Shown one piece after another: positions 44,826 through 54,576 of a stretch of DNA of 64,000 nucleotides (the stretch's first letter is position 1; each line of letters opens with the position of its first letter). Below the pieces are notes generated by a model that was not told the origin of the DNA, made no database searches, and worked only from the letters and a program-made list of their open reading frames with translations. Origin of the DNA: Campylobacter_A concisus_Y. Lineage in GTDB: Bacteria; Campylobacterota; Campylobacteria; Campylobacterales; Campylobacteraceae. The position numbers were made by a program, and so were the translations under genes. Where the stretch lies: NCBI RefSeq assembly GCF_902460415.1, contig NZ_CABPTY010000002.1:481342-545341 (forward strand), in the 5' to 3' direction.

Positions 44826-44864
44826 TTATCCTTTTAAAATTTGCCAAGCACCAAAAAAGGATAA
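44826..44864 (-). promoter_or_regulatory. Hairpin sequestering the metQ ribosome-binding site
   Basis: On the minus strand TTATCCTTTT (44864-44855) is perfectly complementary to AAAAGGATAA (44835-44826), which holds the metQ Shine-Dalgarno sequence. The loop is 19 bases and contains GTGCTTGG (44851-44844), which can pair with CTAAGCAC (44941-44934) just after the leader ORF. TTATCCTTT could also pair with the leader ORF's own AAAGGATAA. Confidence 0.7.
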
Positions 44865-44881
44865 ATTTAAGCTAGAGGGTT

Positions 44882-44941
44882 AAATTTCTTTTTAAGCGCT
44901 TAAGCTAGTTCTAAGCACTTAAAAAGAAATTTTGTGCTTAG
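44882..44941 (-). promoter_or_regulatory. Competing hairpins in the metQ leader
   Basis: Two structures exclude each other. (a) A perfect 15-bp stem, AAATTTCTTTTTAAG (44882-44896, plus strand) with 44918-44932, extended after one mismatch by GCTTA/TAAGC (44898-44902 with 44912-44916). (b) An 8-bp stem between 44911-44918 and 44934-44941 (CTAAGCAC/GTGCTTAG on the minus strand). Stem (b) starts three bases after the leader ORF stop, where a terminating ribosome would cover it. No T-run follows (a), so it is not a classical terminator. Confidence 0.7.
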
Positions 44942-44944
44942 AGA

Positions 44945-45004
44945 TTAGTCTTTCGACAACGCGTTTTTTAATAGGCGGCACATGTGGCACATATCTGATT
45001 TCAT
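44945..45004 (-). CDS. Candidate 19-codon leader peptide (Met-Cys rich)
   Basis: A short ORF, MKSDMCHMCRLLKNALSKD, with ATG at 45004 and TAA at 44945. AAAGGA lies six to seven bases upstream, nearly identical to the metQ ribosome site. Codons ATG-TGC occur twice with one codon between (MCHMC). It sits between metI and metQ1 on the same strand and just before the competing hairpins. Likely a regulatory uORF that senses Met or Cys supply; no homologue is known to me, and translation is not shown. Confidence 0.55.
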   Translation of the reverse strand: MKSDMCHMCRLLKNALSKD

Positions 45005-45038
45005 CTTTTATCCTTTCAGCTAAAAATTAATTCGGGCA

Positions 45039-45044
45039 ATTTTA
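45039..45044 (-). promoter_or_regulatory. Candidate -10 for the metQ leader transcript
   Basis: TAAAAT on the minus strand (45044-45039), preceded by T-rich periodic sequence (TTTTAAGCTTTTTTCCT), which is the Campylobacter promoter style. A start near 45032 would give a 28-base lead to the short ORF and about 210 bases to metQ. Confidence 0.45.
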
Positions 45045-45079
45045 AGGAAAAAAGCTTAAAATCAGATAAAAACAAAGAC

Positions 45080-45754
45080 CTATTTTTTAGAAATTTTATA
45101 TAAGTAGTTACCTAGAACCTGAAAAATTTGAACCATAATGATAAGAATAACCACGGTGTAGAGCATGATATCTGGGCGAAATCTTTGATATCCGTAGTTT
45201 ATAGCGACAGATCCTAGTCCGCCACCACCAACTGCTCCAGCCATCGCTGAAAAGCCGATATTTACGATAAGAGTTAGTGTAAATGCCGAGATGATACCAG
45301 GAAGTGCCTCTACAAACATCACTCTAAAGATGATCTGAAATTTCGAGCTTCCAAAGCTTTGAGCCGCTTCTATGATACCTTTATCAACCTCTTTTAGTGC
45401 ATTTTCAATAAGCCTTGCTACAAACGGAGCCGCTCCGATAGTTAGTGGAACGATCGCAGCTGTGGTGCCAATACTTGTACCTACGATCATTTTTGTGACT
45501 GGAAAGAGCACGATGATGAGGATAATAAACGGAAAGCTTCTAAGTACGTTTATAACGATATCAAGTACAAAATAAAGCTGTTTATTTGGCTTTAGTCCGT
45601 CTTTATCTGAAAGTATGAGCAAAACCGCTGGTATGAGGCCAATGGCAAAGGCGAGTAGGGTAGAGACGATGCTCATATATAGCGTTTCGCCGATAGCTGG
45701 CAGCAGTATCCTAGAAAATACATCTGGAAATTTAGAAAAATCAATACCAAACAT
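45080..45754 (-). CDS. metI: Methionine ABC transporter permease MetI
   Basis: A 224-residue permease from the ATG at 45754, which overlaps the metN TGA (ATGA). It has five to six membrane segments, and the EAA-type loop reads EVDKGIIEAAQSFGSSKFQIIFRVMFVEALPGI, which contacts MetN. GAVGGGGLGSVAINYGYQRF is typical of MetI. The frame extends 15 bases upstream but has no separate ribosome site. Confidence 0.95.
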   Translation of the reverse strand: MFGIDFSKFPDVFSRILLPAIGETLYMSIVSTLLAFAIGLIPAVLLILSDKDGLKPNKQLYFVLDIVINVLRSFPFIILIIVLFPVTKMIVGTSIGTTAAIVPLTIGAAPFVARLIENALKEVDKGIIEAAQSFGSSKFQIIFRVMFVEALPGIISAFTLTLIVNIGFSAMAGAVGGGGLGSVAINYGYQRFRPDIMLYTVVILIIMVQIFQVLGNYLYKISKK

Positions 45755-46710
45755 CAAGCAACCTCCCATAAAACGCCACTTTGCTTGATGTAGTTAAGTA
45801 CGTTTTCTTTATCTTTTTCATCTATGTTTATGACAAGCGAGCCAAGAACATTTTCGTTTAGCTTCTCAAGCTTACCCCAGACTATGTTAAAGTCGATATT
45901 TAGGCTTCTAGCCATGTGCGTGATCACGCTGTTTTGAGCCACTTCTTTTGGGAAAAATAGTCTTATATTTGTGCCAGTGCTAGGCAAAATTTCCACTTCA
46001 CCCAAAAACTCTTTCATCTTCTCATCTGGCTTTAAAAATAGCTCTTCAATGCTTCCAGAGCCTATTATCTTGCCGCCTTCAAGTAAAATCGCGCGTTTTG
46101 CGATCGATTTTACTACCTCCATCTCGTGCGTGACGATGACGACGCTGATGTCTAGCTCTTTGTTTATCTTTTCAAGCAATTCTAAAATTTGATTTGTCGT
46201 GTTTGGATCAAGAGCCGAAGTAGCCTCGTCGCTTAGTAAAATTTTAGGATTTAAAGCAAGCGCTCTAGCTATAGCGACACGCTGTTTTTGTCCGCCACTT
46301 AGCTCGCTTGGATAGCTATTTGCCTTGTTTTCAAGACCGACTAAATTTAAAAGTTCTCTCACTCTTTTCTCGGTCTCGTCGCTTTTATAACCCCAAAATT
46401 TAAGCGGAGTAGCGACGTTTTCAAAGACATTTTTTCTAGCCATCAAGGCAAAATGCTGAAATATCATTCCGACATCTCGCCTTAAATTTCTTTGCTGCAT
46501 CTCATCTAAATTTTTTATCTCTTGATCAAAGACTTTTAAGCTCCCACCTTGATAGCTCTCCAGGCCGTTTATGCACCTTAAAAGTGTTGACTTGCCAGCA
46601 CCACTGTGTCCTACAATAGCAAAAATTTCACCCTTTTTAACCTCTAAATTTATATCAAAAAGGATCTGCGTATCACCATAAAATTTGCTTAAATTTTCTA
46701 TCTTTATCAC
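45754..46710 (-). CDS. metN: Methionine ABC transporter ATPase MetN
   Basis: A 318-residue ATPase. Walker A is GHSGAGKSTLLRCI, the signature LSGGQKQRVAIARAL, and Walker B ILLSDEATSALDPNT. A C-terminal NIL domain from about residue 240 (VITHMARSLNIDFNIVWGKL) is the methionine-sensing part responsible for trans-inhibition. The start is GTG, overlapping the valS TAG by one base. Confidence 0.96.
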   Translation of the reverse strand: MIKIENLSKFYGDTQILFDINLEVKKGEIFAIVGHSGAGKSTLLRCINGLESYQGGSLKVFDQEIKNLDEMQQRNLRRDVGMIFQHFALMARKNVFENVATPLKFWGYKSDETEKRVRELLNLVGLENKANSYPSELSGGQKQRVAIARALALNPKILLSDEATSALDPNTTNQILELLEKINKELDISVVIVTHEMEVVKSIAKRAILLEGGKIIGSGSIEELFLKPDEKMKEFLGEVEILPSTGTNIRLFFPKEVAQNSVITHMARSLNIDFNIVWGKLEKLNENVLGSLVINIDEKDKENVLNYIKQSGVLWEVA

Positions 46711-49334
46711 TATTTTTCTCCAAGAGCTTCTAATTCTTCACATACTTTTTTAATTTTAGCCTCAGCGCTATCTAAAGCCTCTTTGTTTGCCTCTATAACT
46801 TCTTTTGGTGCATTTGCCACGAAATTTTGATTATTTAGCATGCCTGAGAGCTTAGCTATCTCTTTTTCAAGCTTCGTCTTTTGAGACTTGAGCCTTGTGA
46901 TGATACCGCTCATATCAAGCCCTTCAAGCGGGACAAATGCCTCTAAATTTTCGCTCACATCTCTGATAGAATTTTCTATTTTTTCATCTACAAAGCCGAT
47001 CCCTTCGCATTTTGCAAGCAGCTTAATATACTCTTTGACCTCATCAAGATCTATTTTGTCGTTAAATTTAACAAAAGCTCTTTCTATCTTTGAGTTGCCA
47101 AGATCTATGGTCGCTTTTGCACGGCGTATAGCCACGATCGCTTCGATAACTAGTTCAAATTTCTTCTCAACATCTAAATTTCGATCTTTTACCTCTGGAT
47201 AGCTCATTACCATTATTGACTTTGTATCTTCTAAATTCGTGCCGCTAAGCTCCTGAAATAGATACTCTGAGAGAAACGGCATGAAAGGATTTAGCAGCTT
47301 CATCGCCTCTTTAAATATACTACCAAGCTCTTTTACGCTCGCTTTATCGGCCTTGCTAAGCTCGATACCCCAGTCGCAAAACTCGTCCCAAAGGAATTTA
47401 TAAAGTGTGTTTGCTGCGTCATTGAAGCGGTAAGCGTCGATGTTTTCACGCACCTCTCTCACGCACTTGTTAAAGCGGCTATTCATATAAATTCCAAGCT
47501 TTGTTTGAAGCTTGATATCCTCTAAATTTTCAAATTTACTCTCATTTAGCATGAGGTATTTGCTAGCATTATAAAGCTTGTTGGTGAAATTTCTTACCTG
47601 CTTCATCTTAGCGTCACTTAGCTTAATATCGCGTCCTTGAACAGCTAAAAGAGTTAGCGTAAAGCGCAAGATATCGGCACTATACTCATTTATGCTATCA
47701 AGCGGATCGATGACGTTGCCAAGGCTTTTACTCATCTTTCTGCCAAACTCATCTTTTACAAGCGCGTGTAGATAGATATCGTCAAATGGCAACTTACCAA
47801 GGGCATTTTCACCCTGAAACATCATCCTAGCAACCCAGAAAAATAATATATCAAAGCCAGTTATAAGAAGGTTGTTTGGATAAAACTCAGCCAAATCGCC
47901 TTCAAACCATTTTTCATTTTTTAGCTCATTTTCATTGCCCCAGCCAAGTGTGCTAAATGGCCAAAGACCAGAGCTAAACCATGTATCTAGCACGTCTGGA
48001 TCTTGGTGAATGTTTTTACTTTTACACTTTTTACACTCGCACGGCTCTCCCTCATCAGCCCACATATAACCGCAATCATCGCAGTAAAATACTGGAATTT
48101 GGTGTCCCCACCAAAGCTGGCGTGAGATACACCAGTCTCTTAGCTCTCTCATCCATGCGTTAAAGCTGTTTATCCAGTGCGGTGGGTAAAATTTAGCAAG
48201 ACCCTCTGAGACCTTTTCGATCGCCTCGTCTGCGATCTTTTTTTTGACAAACCACTGCTTTGAGATGTATGGCTCGACGACGTTTTTACAGCGGTAGCAG
48301 TAGCCTACTTGGTTTTCGTAGTCTTCTATCTTCTCAACATTGCCAAGTTTTTCAAGCTCAGCTACTACGATATCTCTAGCCTCAAGCCTCTCAAGACCTG
48401 CAAATTTATCGCACTTGTCGTTTAAAATGCCTTTTTCATCAAAGACAGTGATAAACTCAAGGTTGTGCCTTTTACCAACCTCGTAGTCGTTTTGATCGTG
48501 TGCAGGTGTGACCTTAACAAGGCCTGTTCCAAACTCCATATCGACATGCTCATCTGCGATGATCTCGATCTCTCTATTTATGATAGGTAGAACAACCTTT
48601 TTGCCGATTAAATTTTTATAGCGCTCGTCGTTTGGATTTACCATTACAGCGGTGTCGCCAAAGTAGGTCTCCGGGCGAGTTGTTGCAACAACAACAAATT
48701 CGCTTGGCTTGTCTGCAAAGTAGTATCTCAAATGATAAAGCTTGCCTTTATTCTCTTTGTGCTCAACCTCGATGTCAGAGAGTGCTCCGTCGTGCGTACA
48801 CCAGTTTATCATGTAGTTTTTCTGAACGATCAGTCCTTTGTCGTATAAATTTACAAAGGCTTTTTTTACAGCCTTTCTTAGGCCCTCATCCATGGTAAAT
48901 CTCTGGCGAGACCAAGCTGGAGTGATGCCAAGTTTTCGCATCTGATGGACTATCATACCGCCACTTTTTTCTTTCCATTCCCACACTTTTTCTACAAATT
49001 TTTCACGTCCGAGATCTTCTTTTTTGACGCCTTGTGCTAGGAGCTGCTTTTCAACGACGTTTTGAGTAGCGATGCCGGCGTGGTCAAGTCCTGGCTGCCA
49101 AAGTGTCTTATAGCCGTCCATTCTTTTATAGCGTGTCATGATATCTTGAAGTGTGAATGTTAAGGCGTGTCCGATGTGAAGCGAGCCAGTCACGTTTGGA
49201 GGTGGCATCATAATGCAAAATTTACGTCCATCTTTTTGGATATCTTTGTTTGCGTCTATCTCGAAGTATCCGCGTTCTTCCCAAATTTTATAAAATTTAT
49301 CTTCTATCTCTTTTGCATTGTAAAATTCTGCCAC
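46710..49334 (-). CDS. valS: Valyl-tRNA synthetase
   Basis: A class Ia synthetase of 874 residues. The HIGH motif is PPPNVTGSLHIGHALT near residue 45 and the KMSKS loop FGRKMSKSLGNVIDPLD near residue 525. A zinc-like Cys cluster (CDDCGY, CECKKCKSK) lies around 415-435, and a C-terminal coiled coil completes the protein. The start is GTG preceded by AAAGAGGAC. metN overlaps its stop, so valS and methionine uptake are co-transcribed, as in C. jejuni. Confidence 0.97.
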   Translation of the reverse strand: MAEFYNAKEIEDKFYKIWEERGYFEIDANKDIQKDGRKFCIMMPPPNVTGSLHIGHALTFTLQDIMTRYKRMDGYKTLWQPGLDHAGIATQNVVEKQLLAQGVKKEDLGREKFVEKVWEWKEKSGGMIVHQMRKLGITPAWSRQRFTMDEGLRKAVKKAFVNLYDKGLIVQKNYMINWCTHDGALSDIEVEHKENKGKLYHLRYYFADKPSEFVVVATTRPETYFGDTAVMVNPNDERYKNLIGKKVVLPIINREIEIIADEHVDMEFGTGLVKVTPAHDQNDYEVGKRHNLEFITVFDEKGILNDKCDKFAGLERLEARDIVVAELEKLGNVEKIEDYENQVGYCYRCKNVVEPYISKQWFVKKKIADEAIEKVSEGLAKFYPPHWINSFNAWMRELRDWCISRQLWWGHQIPVFYCDDCGYMWADEGEPCECKKCKSKNIHQDPDVLDTWFSSGLWPFSTLGWGNENELKNEKWFEGDLAEFYPNNLLITGFDILFFWVARMMFQGENALGKLPFDDIYLHALVKDEFGRKMSKSLGNVIDPLDSINEYSADILRFTLTLLAVQGRDIKLSDAKMKQVRNFTNKLYNASKYLMLNESKFENLEDIKLQTKLGIYMNSRFNKCVREVRENIDAYRFNDAANTLYKFLWDEFCDWGIELSKADKASVKELGSIFKEAMKLLNPFMPFLSEYLFQELSGTNLEDTKSIMVMSYPEVKDRNLDVEKKFELVIEAIVAIRRAKATIDLGNSKIERAFVKFNDKIDLDEVKEYIKLLAKCEGIGFVDEKIENSIRDVSENLEAFVPLEGLDMSGIITRLKSQKTKLEKEIAKLSGMLNNQNFVANAPKEVIEANKEALDSAEAKIKKVCEELEALGEK

Positions 49335-49420
49335 TTTTGTGTCCTCTTTCGTTTAAAAAATGCTTAATGTTATCTAAAATTTGTTTAAAAAAATCTTTGC
49401 AAAAGTGGGGAAATATGGGC

Positions 49421-49442
49421 TTGGGGCGGTTAAACGCCCCAA
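49421..49442 (-). terminator. GC-rich hairpin after the alpha-2-macroglobulin gene
   Basis: A perfect 8-bp stem (TTGGGGCG/CGCCCCAA) with 6-base loop, 13 bases after the stop of the macroglobulin gene and about 87 bases before valS. It is by far the most GC-rich hairpin around. No long T-run follows on either strand, so termination is likely but not certain. Confidence 0.6.
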
Positions 49443-49454
49443 AATTTATATGGC

Positions 49455-52400
49455 TTATTTGACAGTAAAGCTTCGCTGAGCTAGGTCGTAGTCGTTTTGT
49501 CTTTCGTTATACATATTTTCAGTTGTGACCGCACCAAGCGAGCATTTGCCACTAAGTCTTACACGATAAGGTGTGTAAAGCACAGCCTCTCTTTTGTCGC
49601 TATCTAATGCATAAAAACTTAAAACTCGATCATCTTTTATGCTCTGATATTCAAGCTCAATGCTATCTTTAAGATTCTTACTAAAACCACTTAAATTTTC
49701 ATTTATTGGCTCAAAGCAGCTACTTACTATCTCGTTTATTACGCCATTTTTAACCATAGCTTTAGAATTTATCACTATTTTTGAATAGATAACATCATTT
49801 ACTCTTAGGCTGTCAAGACCTAGCTCTTTGCCTTTTTCATCGACAAACGTTCTATAAATATCAAGCTCTTTTGGCTCTATTTTATGCTTAATCTCAAGTG
49901 GCACATAAGCGTAGCTTAAAATAGTAGCATATAGCTTGTTTTCACCAAGTGGCGTGATGGTAAAATTTCCATCTTTTGCTGTAAATGATACGCTTAAAAG
50001 ACCATCAAATTCTTTGCTTTCGCCATTGTAGCTAAGCTTAAATTTATTATTTTTCTCGCCAACATCTTTGCCAAAGTAGGCATTTAGCGCTCTAAGTGTA
50101 AAAGCGCGCTCCTGCGTTGAGCTAAGCTCATTTAAATTTGTGATCAAGAAATTTGCAAGATCATCTGAGTAGTCGTTTTTATCAAAATATTTTGCATGCA
50201 GATACAAGATAAATGCATTGTCTCTCATCTTTGAGCCAAAACTAGAATAATCCCTGCTGTAATCAGCCGCTTGAGCTTTTTTAATATCTTTTAGCGCCAC
50301 CTTTGCTTCGTCATTTAAGCCGTTTAGCTTTAGAGCCGCTGCCATTAGATATTTATTAAGTGCGGTCGTATTGTAAGCTTTGTGGTCATAAATTTTATTT
50401 AGTACCGATTTATCAGTAACATTTGCGCGGGAGCTTACATAAATAGCATATAGAGCTTCAATATCTGTGTTTGTATACTTTAAGAGCGAATTTAATGCTC
50501 TTTGCTTTACATTTTTATTTAGCTCATATCCAGCCTCTTCAAGATCAAGCAATACATCAGTTGCATAGATCGAAGCAAATGCATTTGTACTACCTAGATC
50601 GCTCCAGTAGCCAAAGCTACCATCTGGTTTTTGCATCTTAATTAGCTCACTCATTCCGTTTACGATAAATCTCTTTTGATCATTTTTTTCAAGCTCATCT
50701 TTTGGCTTTAAATTTAAAAGTGCAAGCAGTCTTGAGCTCCTTTGCTCCGCACATCCGTAAGGGTACTCGACTAAATTTTTAGAAGCTGCTAATAGCACGC
50801 TTGAAACCGAGCTTGACGCATCTATACTAACATTATGAAAGCCTTTTGGAAGCGAGATCATGCTCTCTTTGTCAAAGACGCTACTTTTTGCATAGGTGCT
50901 AATCGTATAAGGATTAACTACATCAAGTAAATTTTGAGCAGTTTTCGAGCTGTTTTTATCGCTTATTGTTATATTGTATTCGCCAGCTCCAGCTTCAAGA
51001 GCTGAAATTTTAAATGTAAAAGCTTTATTCTCAAGCGGCTTTAAATTTATATTTTCTTTTGTTTTGATGCTTAAATTTTTACTGCTAGCCACTTTTATGG
51101 TTAAATTTTTATCCTCATTTGTTATATTTATGAGCCTTAAGTTTGCATTTAGCTCATCGCCTTTTAGCAGATAAACTAACGCACTTGGCTTAATAATCAC
51201 ATCATCTTTTACTAAAATTTCTTTATTTACAGCGTTCATGCCAGTTTCATTATTTGCCACGACATCTACTCTAATGGCAGAGTTAAAGCCATTTGGTGTT
51301 TTAAACTCGTATGAGATTTCACCATTATCGTCAGCTTGAAGGCTTACTAAATTTGCATATGTTTTTACTTTTTTACTATCGACCGGGCTAGCATGTTTTG
51401 CCATTTTTGCCTCCATGGCAAGTGCCGCCATATCGCCACCAAAGCTTAAAGTTTTACCCTCGACTTTATAGTTTGTGAGCATATTATAAATATCATAGTC
51501 AAAAACACCATCTGGTAAAATTTTGTCAAAAAATTTAAGTGGATCGGCTGGCTTTTGTGACGTTATATCAAGCACGCCAACATCTGTGATAAATAAATTT
51601 ACATAAGCTTTTGGCTTTGTTTTTAGTGAAATTTTTATATTTTCATCGCCTTTTGCTGTATTTGGTGCATCAAGACTTAGATCAAGTATCCTTGATGACT
51701 TATCAGCTTTAGCATAAACCTTTCCGTAAGTCCTAAACGGAGTTAATCCACCATCTGTCATGCGGTAGATATTTGCACTAACGTAAAGTCCGCTAAAATC
51801 AAAATCAAGTTTAAATTTCACATTTGCTGAGTTGTTTTTTATCTTAACGACCTTGTAAGCTTTCACGCCACCATCTTCAAGTGTAACAAGGGCGATGCCT
51901 TCTTTTATAGCTGAGCTTATATCAGCACTTAGTTCATCGCCTTTTTTGTAGATAGTTTTATTTAGTTTGATTTGAGATTTGCTAAGCTCTTTTGTTGGTG
52001 CTAGAGTCGAGTAGTTGTAGCCACTTACGTCCATATCAAGGCTTGTGCTTGCTCCACTTACTAGATTTGTAGCGATGATCACATATGAGCCGCTTTGTGT
52101 AAATTTGTAGCTAAACTCGCCATTGTCTTTATAAAAATTATCCACATCTTCTAGCGTTTGAAACCACTTTATATAGCCATTTGCATCTCTTTGGTATTGC
52201 CAAGTAACACGTTTTATGTCAAATTTTAAATTTGATTTTACGGCCTTTTGACTTGACATATCTACTACAACCGTTCTTATTTTTACATCTTCGTTTGGCT
52301 CAGCAAATGTCGTGCTTGCTGCGATACCGACCATATCTTTGTAAGGATAGAGCGTAAAGCTTTTTGTGTCGCTTACGTTTTTACCATCATCATTTACATT

Positions 52401-54575
52401 GAAATTTATCACGCCTGTTATGATAGAAGAGGCATTTTTAGTGCTAAAGCTAAGATCTATCATTTGACTTGATTTACCATCTTTTGAAAGAGTGAGATCA
52501 TTCTCAAAAGATGGATAAGCACTTGGTTTTAGCGTATTGTTTTTAAATTTATACTCTTTAAACTCGCTATTTTTATATTCATCATCAAAAAAGCTCACCT
52601 GCATGCTACCATCAAGCTCGCTAGCAGCGCCACCAAAGAGATAGTTACTAGCTAGATTTGCTCTAACAAGCTCATTTGAGAAAAATTTATCTCTCTCAAG
52701 CGTTATCTCATTTTTTATCCTATTTGGCATAAAACTCTCAATAAAAAATGGCACATTTGAGATCACTTTGCTTGCGTAAATTACTTGCATATTAAATCTA
52801 CCGCTAAGATCACTTAGTATCTCTTTTTCAAAATTTACCATGCCAACGTCATTTGTATTTTTTGAAATTTCAGCACTACTTTTGCCTTGTGGATCGAAAA
52901 ATTTTATCTTTACAGGCATATTTTTTAAAGGATTAAAATCTCTATCCCTTAGATAGATTGCCCCCTTTAAACTCTCATTTGGTCTTATGATATTTGAAGC
53001 AAAATGAACGTACGCATCGATACTCTCACTGGCATTTTGGCTCATAAATTTCGCTTCATTTAGCGCTTCGTCTTCTTTTAAAATAAGAAAATTTTGCTCT
53101 TTTCCAAGAGAGACAACCACCGAAGAGATATCTTTATAAATATCTTTTTTGTTAAATTTAAAAACACCTATATCATTTGTCGCACCAACTGCGATTTCTT
53201 CGTTCTTTTTGCCATAAATTTTCACATTTGCGTTTGGAAGCATTGTATTTTCGCCAAGACGATTTGCAAATACGAAAATTTCATCCTTGCCAAGCTTTGC
53301 ATTTACGGCGATATCACTTAGATATACTACTTTTGAGACGCTCTTATCTTTGCCGTAGTTTAAATTTATCTTATAAACGCCGTCTCCAGCTCCAGCAAAG
53401 TCAACTTTGATTTTATTTAGAGAAATTTCATTTAATGCGCCATCAAGCTTATAACTTTTGCTTGCCACTTTTGTGCTAAAGTTACTTAACTCTTCGTTAT
53501 TGTCATTAAAATTTAAGAAATATCTAAAATTTTGATCGCTTAGCTTTTCAATGCTTATATTTAGCTCAGGTAAATTTGCACTTCTGATACCGATTTCGCC
53601 AACACTTGAGATATATGGCTCATTATTTATAAAATTTGCAAATGGAGTGAAATTGCCAGCTACTACTTCATAGCTACTTTCATCCCTTACTACATTTCTA
53701 TCATCGCCAAAACCGGGCTTAATAGTGATTTCATAACTATTTTGTGGCTTAAAATCGTCACTTGTAATATCAATGTAGTAATAATATTCGCTAAGTTCTG
53801 AGTTTTCTTCATAGTTGTCACTATATTTAACGTCACTAATGCTAAAGTTTTTTACACCTTTAATGTTTATAAATTTCTTTAAGTTAATGTCGTCATCAAG
53901 CCAATTTTTTAGATAAATTCTAAAGCCCAAGATACCATTATCAAGGCTCACTGGATAAATTTCTGGTATCTCAAGACTCTTTGCATTATCATTTATATTT
54001 ACGCTTTCTTCGCTTATTTCATCGGCAAAATTTACTATCGTTTCACCTGAAAGCGTTGCGCCAAATTTGCTCTCAAATTTTTCACCAAAATCAAAAACTG
54101 GATTGCTTAAATTTTTATCAAGATTAAGCTCAAAGCTATTGTTAGAAAGCTCAATTGCTTTAAATTTCGCATCTTTTACAGCAATATTTTTGATAGCTTC
54201 AATATTTACTTCATCATTAAATTTAAGTATATATTTGCTATCGCTTATTTTTTCTATCTTTGTTAGTTCAAATTCTTTCGTAGCAAAACTAGCAGTGCTT
54301 CCATTTTCAAGCTTGCAGCTATAATCCAAACCAGCATGCATATCTTTTGTAAAAAGTAGCAAGCTTTGACTATTAAATCTAACCGTACCATTTAATGCTG
54401 GTTGGCACAAAAGTAGCTTTTTATCACTTAGCATACCAACAAAATTTTTATCGACTTTATCTTCTAGTCCAAACTCTACGCTTAGGGGCGATTTTATCTG
54501 CGCAGTGCCATTTAGGCTCAAAGCATATAAATTTGTCATTCCCAAAAGTGCTAGAAGTGCTACTTTTTGCCACAT
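49455..54575 (-). CDS. Bacterial alpha-2-macroglobulin
   Basis: A 1706-residue periplasmic protease trap. It has a signal peptide (MWQKVALLALLGMTNLYAL), many beta-sandwich MG domains, and the thioester motif YPYGCAEQRSS with Cys1275 and Gln1278 intact, followed by an alpha/alpha toroid (GSFGYWSDLGSTNAFASIYATDVLLDLEEAG). Such proteins trap proteases that breach the outer membrane. The pbpC gene is one base upstream; this pairing is common, and PbpC would repair peptidoglycan. No lipobox Cys follows the signal peptide, unlike E. coli YfhM. Confidence 0.9.
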   Translation of the reverse strand: MWQKVALLALLGMTNLYALSLNGTAQIKSPLSVEFGLEDKVDKNFVGMLSDKKLLLCQPALNGTVRFNSQSLLLFTKDMHAGLDYSCKLENGSTASFATKEFELTKIEKISDSKYILKFNDEVNIEAIKNIAVKDAKFKAIELSNNSFELNLDKNLSNPVFDFGEKFESKFGATLSGETIVNFADEISEESVNINDNAKSLEIPEIYPVSLDNGILGFRIYLKNWLDDDINLKKFINIKGVKNFSISDVKYSDNYEENSELSEYYYYIDITSDDFKPQNSYEITIKPGFGDDRNVVRDESSYEVVAGNFTPFANFINNEPYISSVGEIGIRSANLPELNISIEKLSDQNFRYFLNFNDNNEELSNFSTKVASKSYKLDGALNEISLNKIKVDFAGAGDGVYKINLNYGKDKSVSKVVYLSDIAVNAKLGKDEIFVFANRLGENTMLPNANVKIYGKKNEEIAVGATNDIGVFKFNKKDIYKDISSVVVSLGKEQNFLILKEDEALNEAKFMSQNASESIDAYVHFASNIIRPNESLKGAIYLRDRDFNPLKNMPVKIKFFDPQGKSSAEISKNTNDVGMVNFEKEILSDLSGRFNMQVIYASKVISNVPFFIESFMPNRIKNEITLERDKFFSNELVRANLASNYLFGGAASELDGSMQVSFFDDEYKNSEFKEYKFKNNTLKPSAYPSFENDLTLSKDGKSSQMIDLSFSTKNASSIITGVINFNVNDDGKNVSDTKSFTLYPYKDMVGIAASTTFAEPNEDVKIRTVVVDMSSQKAVKSNLKFDIKRVTWQYQRDANGYIKWFQTLEDVDNFYKDNGEFSYKFTQSGSYVIIATNLVSGASTSLDMDVSGYNYSTLAPTKELSKSQIKLNKTIYKKGDELSADISSAIKEGIALVTLEDGGVKAYKVVKIKNNSANVKFKLDFDFSGLYVSANIYRMTDGGLTPFRTYGKVYAKADKSSRILDLSLDAPNTAKGDENIKISLKTKPKAYVNLFITDVGVLDITSQKPADPLKFFDKILPDGVFDYDIYNMLTNYKVEGKTLSFGGDMAALAMEAKMAKHASPVDSKKVKTYANLVSLQADDNGEISYEFKTPNGFNSAIRVDVVANNETGMNAVNKEILVKDDVIIKPSALVYLLKGDELNANLRLINITNEDKNLTIKVASSKNLSIKTKENINLKPLENKAFTFKISALEAGAGEYNITISDKNSSKTAQNLLDVVNPYTISTYAKSSVFDKESMISLPKGFHNVSIDASSSVSSVLLAASKNLVEYPYGCAEQRSSRLLALLNLKPKDELEKNDQKRFIVNGMSELIKMQKPDGSFGYWSDLGSTNAFASIYATDVLLDLEEAGYELNKNVKQRALNSLLKYTNTDIEALYAIYVSSRANVTDKSVLNKIYDHKAYNTTALNKYLMAAALKLNGLNDEAKVALKDIKKAQAADYSRDYSSFGSKMRDNAFILYLHAKYFDKNDYSDDLANFLITNLNELSSTQERAFTLRALNAYFGKDVGEKNNKFKLSYNGESKEFDGLLSVSFTAKDGNFTITPLGENKLYATILSYAYVPLEIKHKIEPKELDIYRTFVDEKGKELGLDSLRVNDVIYSKIVINSKAMVKNGVINEIVSSCFEPINENLSGFSKNLKDSIELEYQSIKDDRVLSFYALDSDKREAVLYTPYRVRLSGKCSLGAVTTENMYNERQNDYDLAQRSFTVK

Positions 54576-54576
54576 T

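Noticed and set aside
44882..44932. Strong hairpin as a rho-independent terminator of metI
   Set aside because: No T-run on either strand after the stem, and it lies well downstream of metI beyond a candidate promoter and short ORF.
44823..45079. SAM riboswitch upstream of metQ
   Set aside because: No SAM-I or other SAM-class core motif could be recognised by eye; the visible elements fit a leader ORF with stems better.
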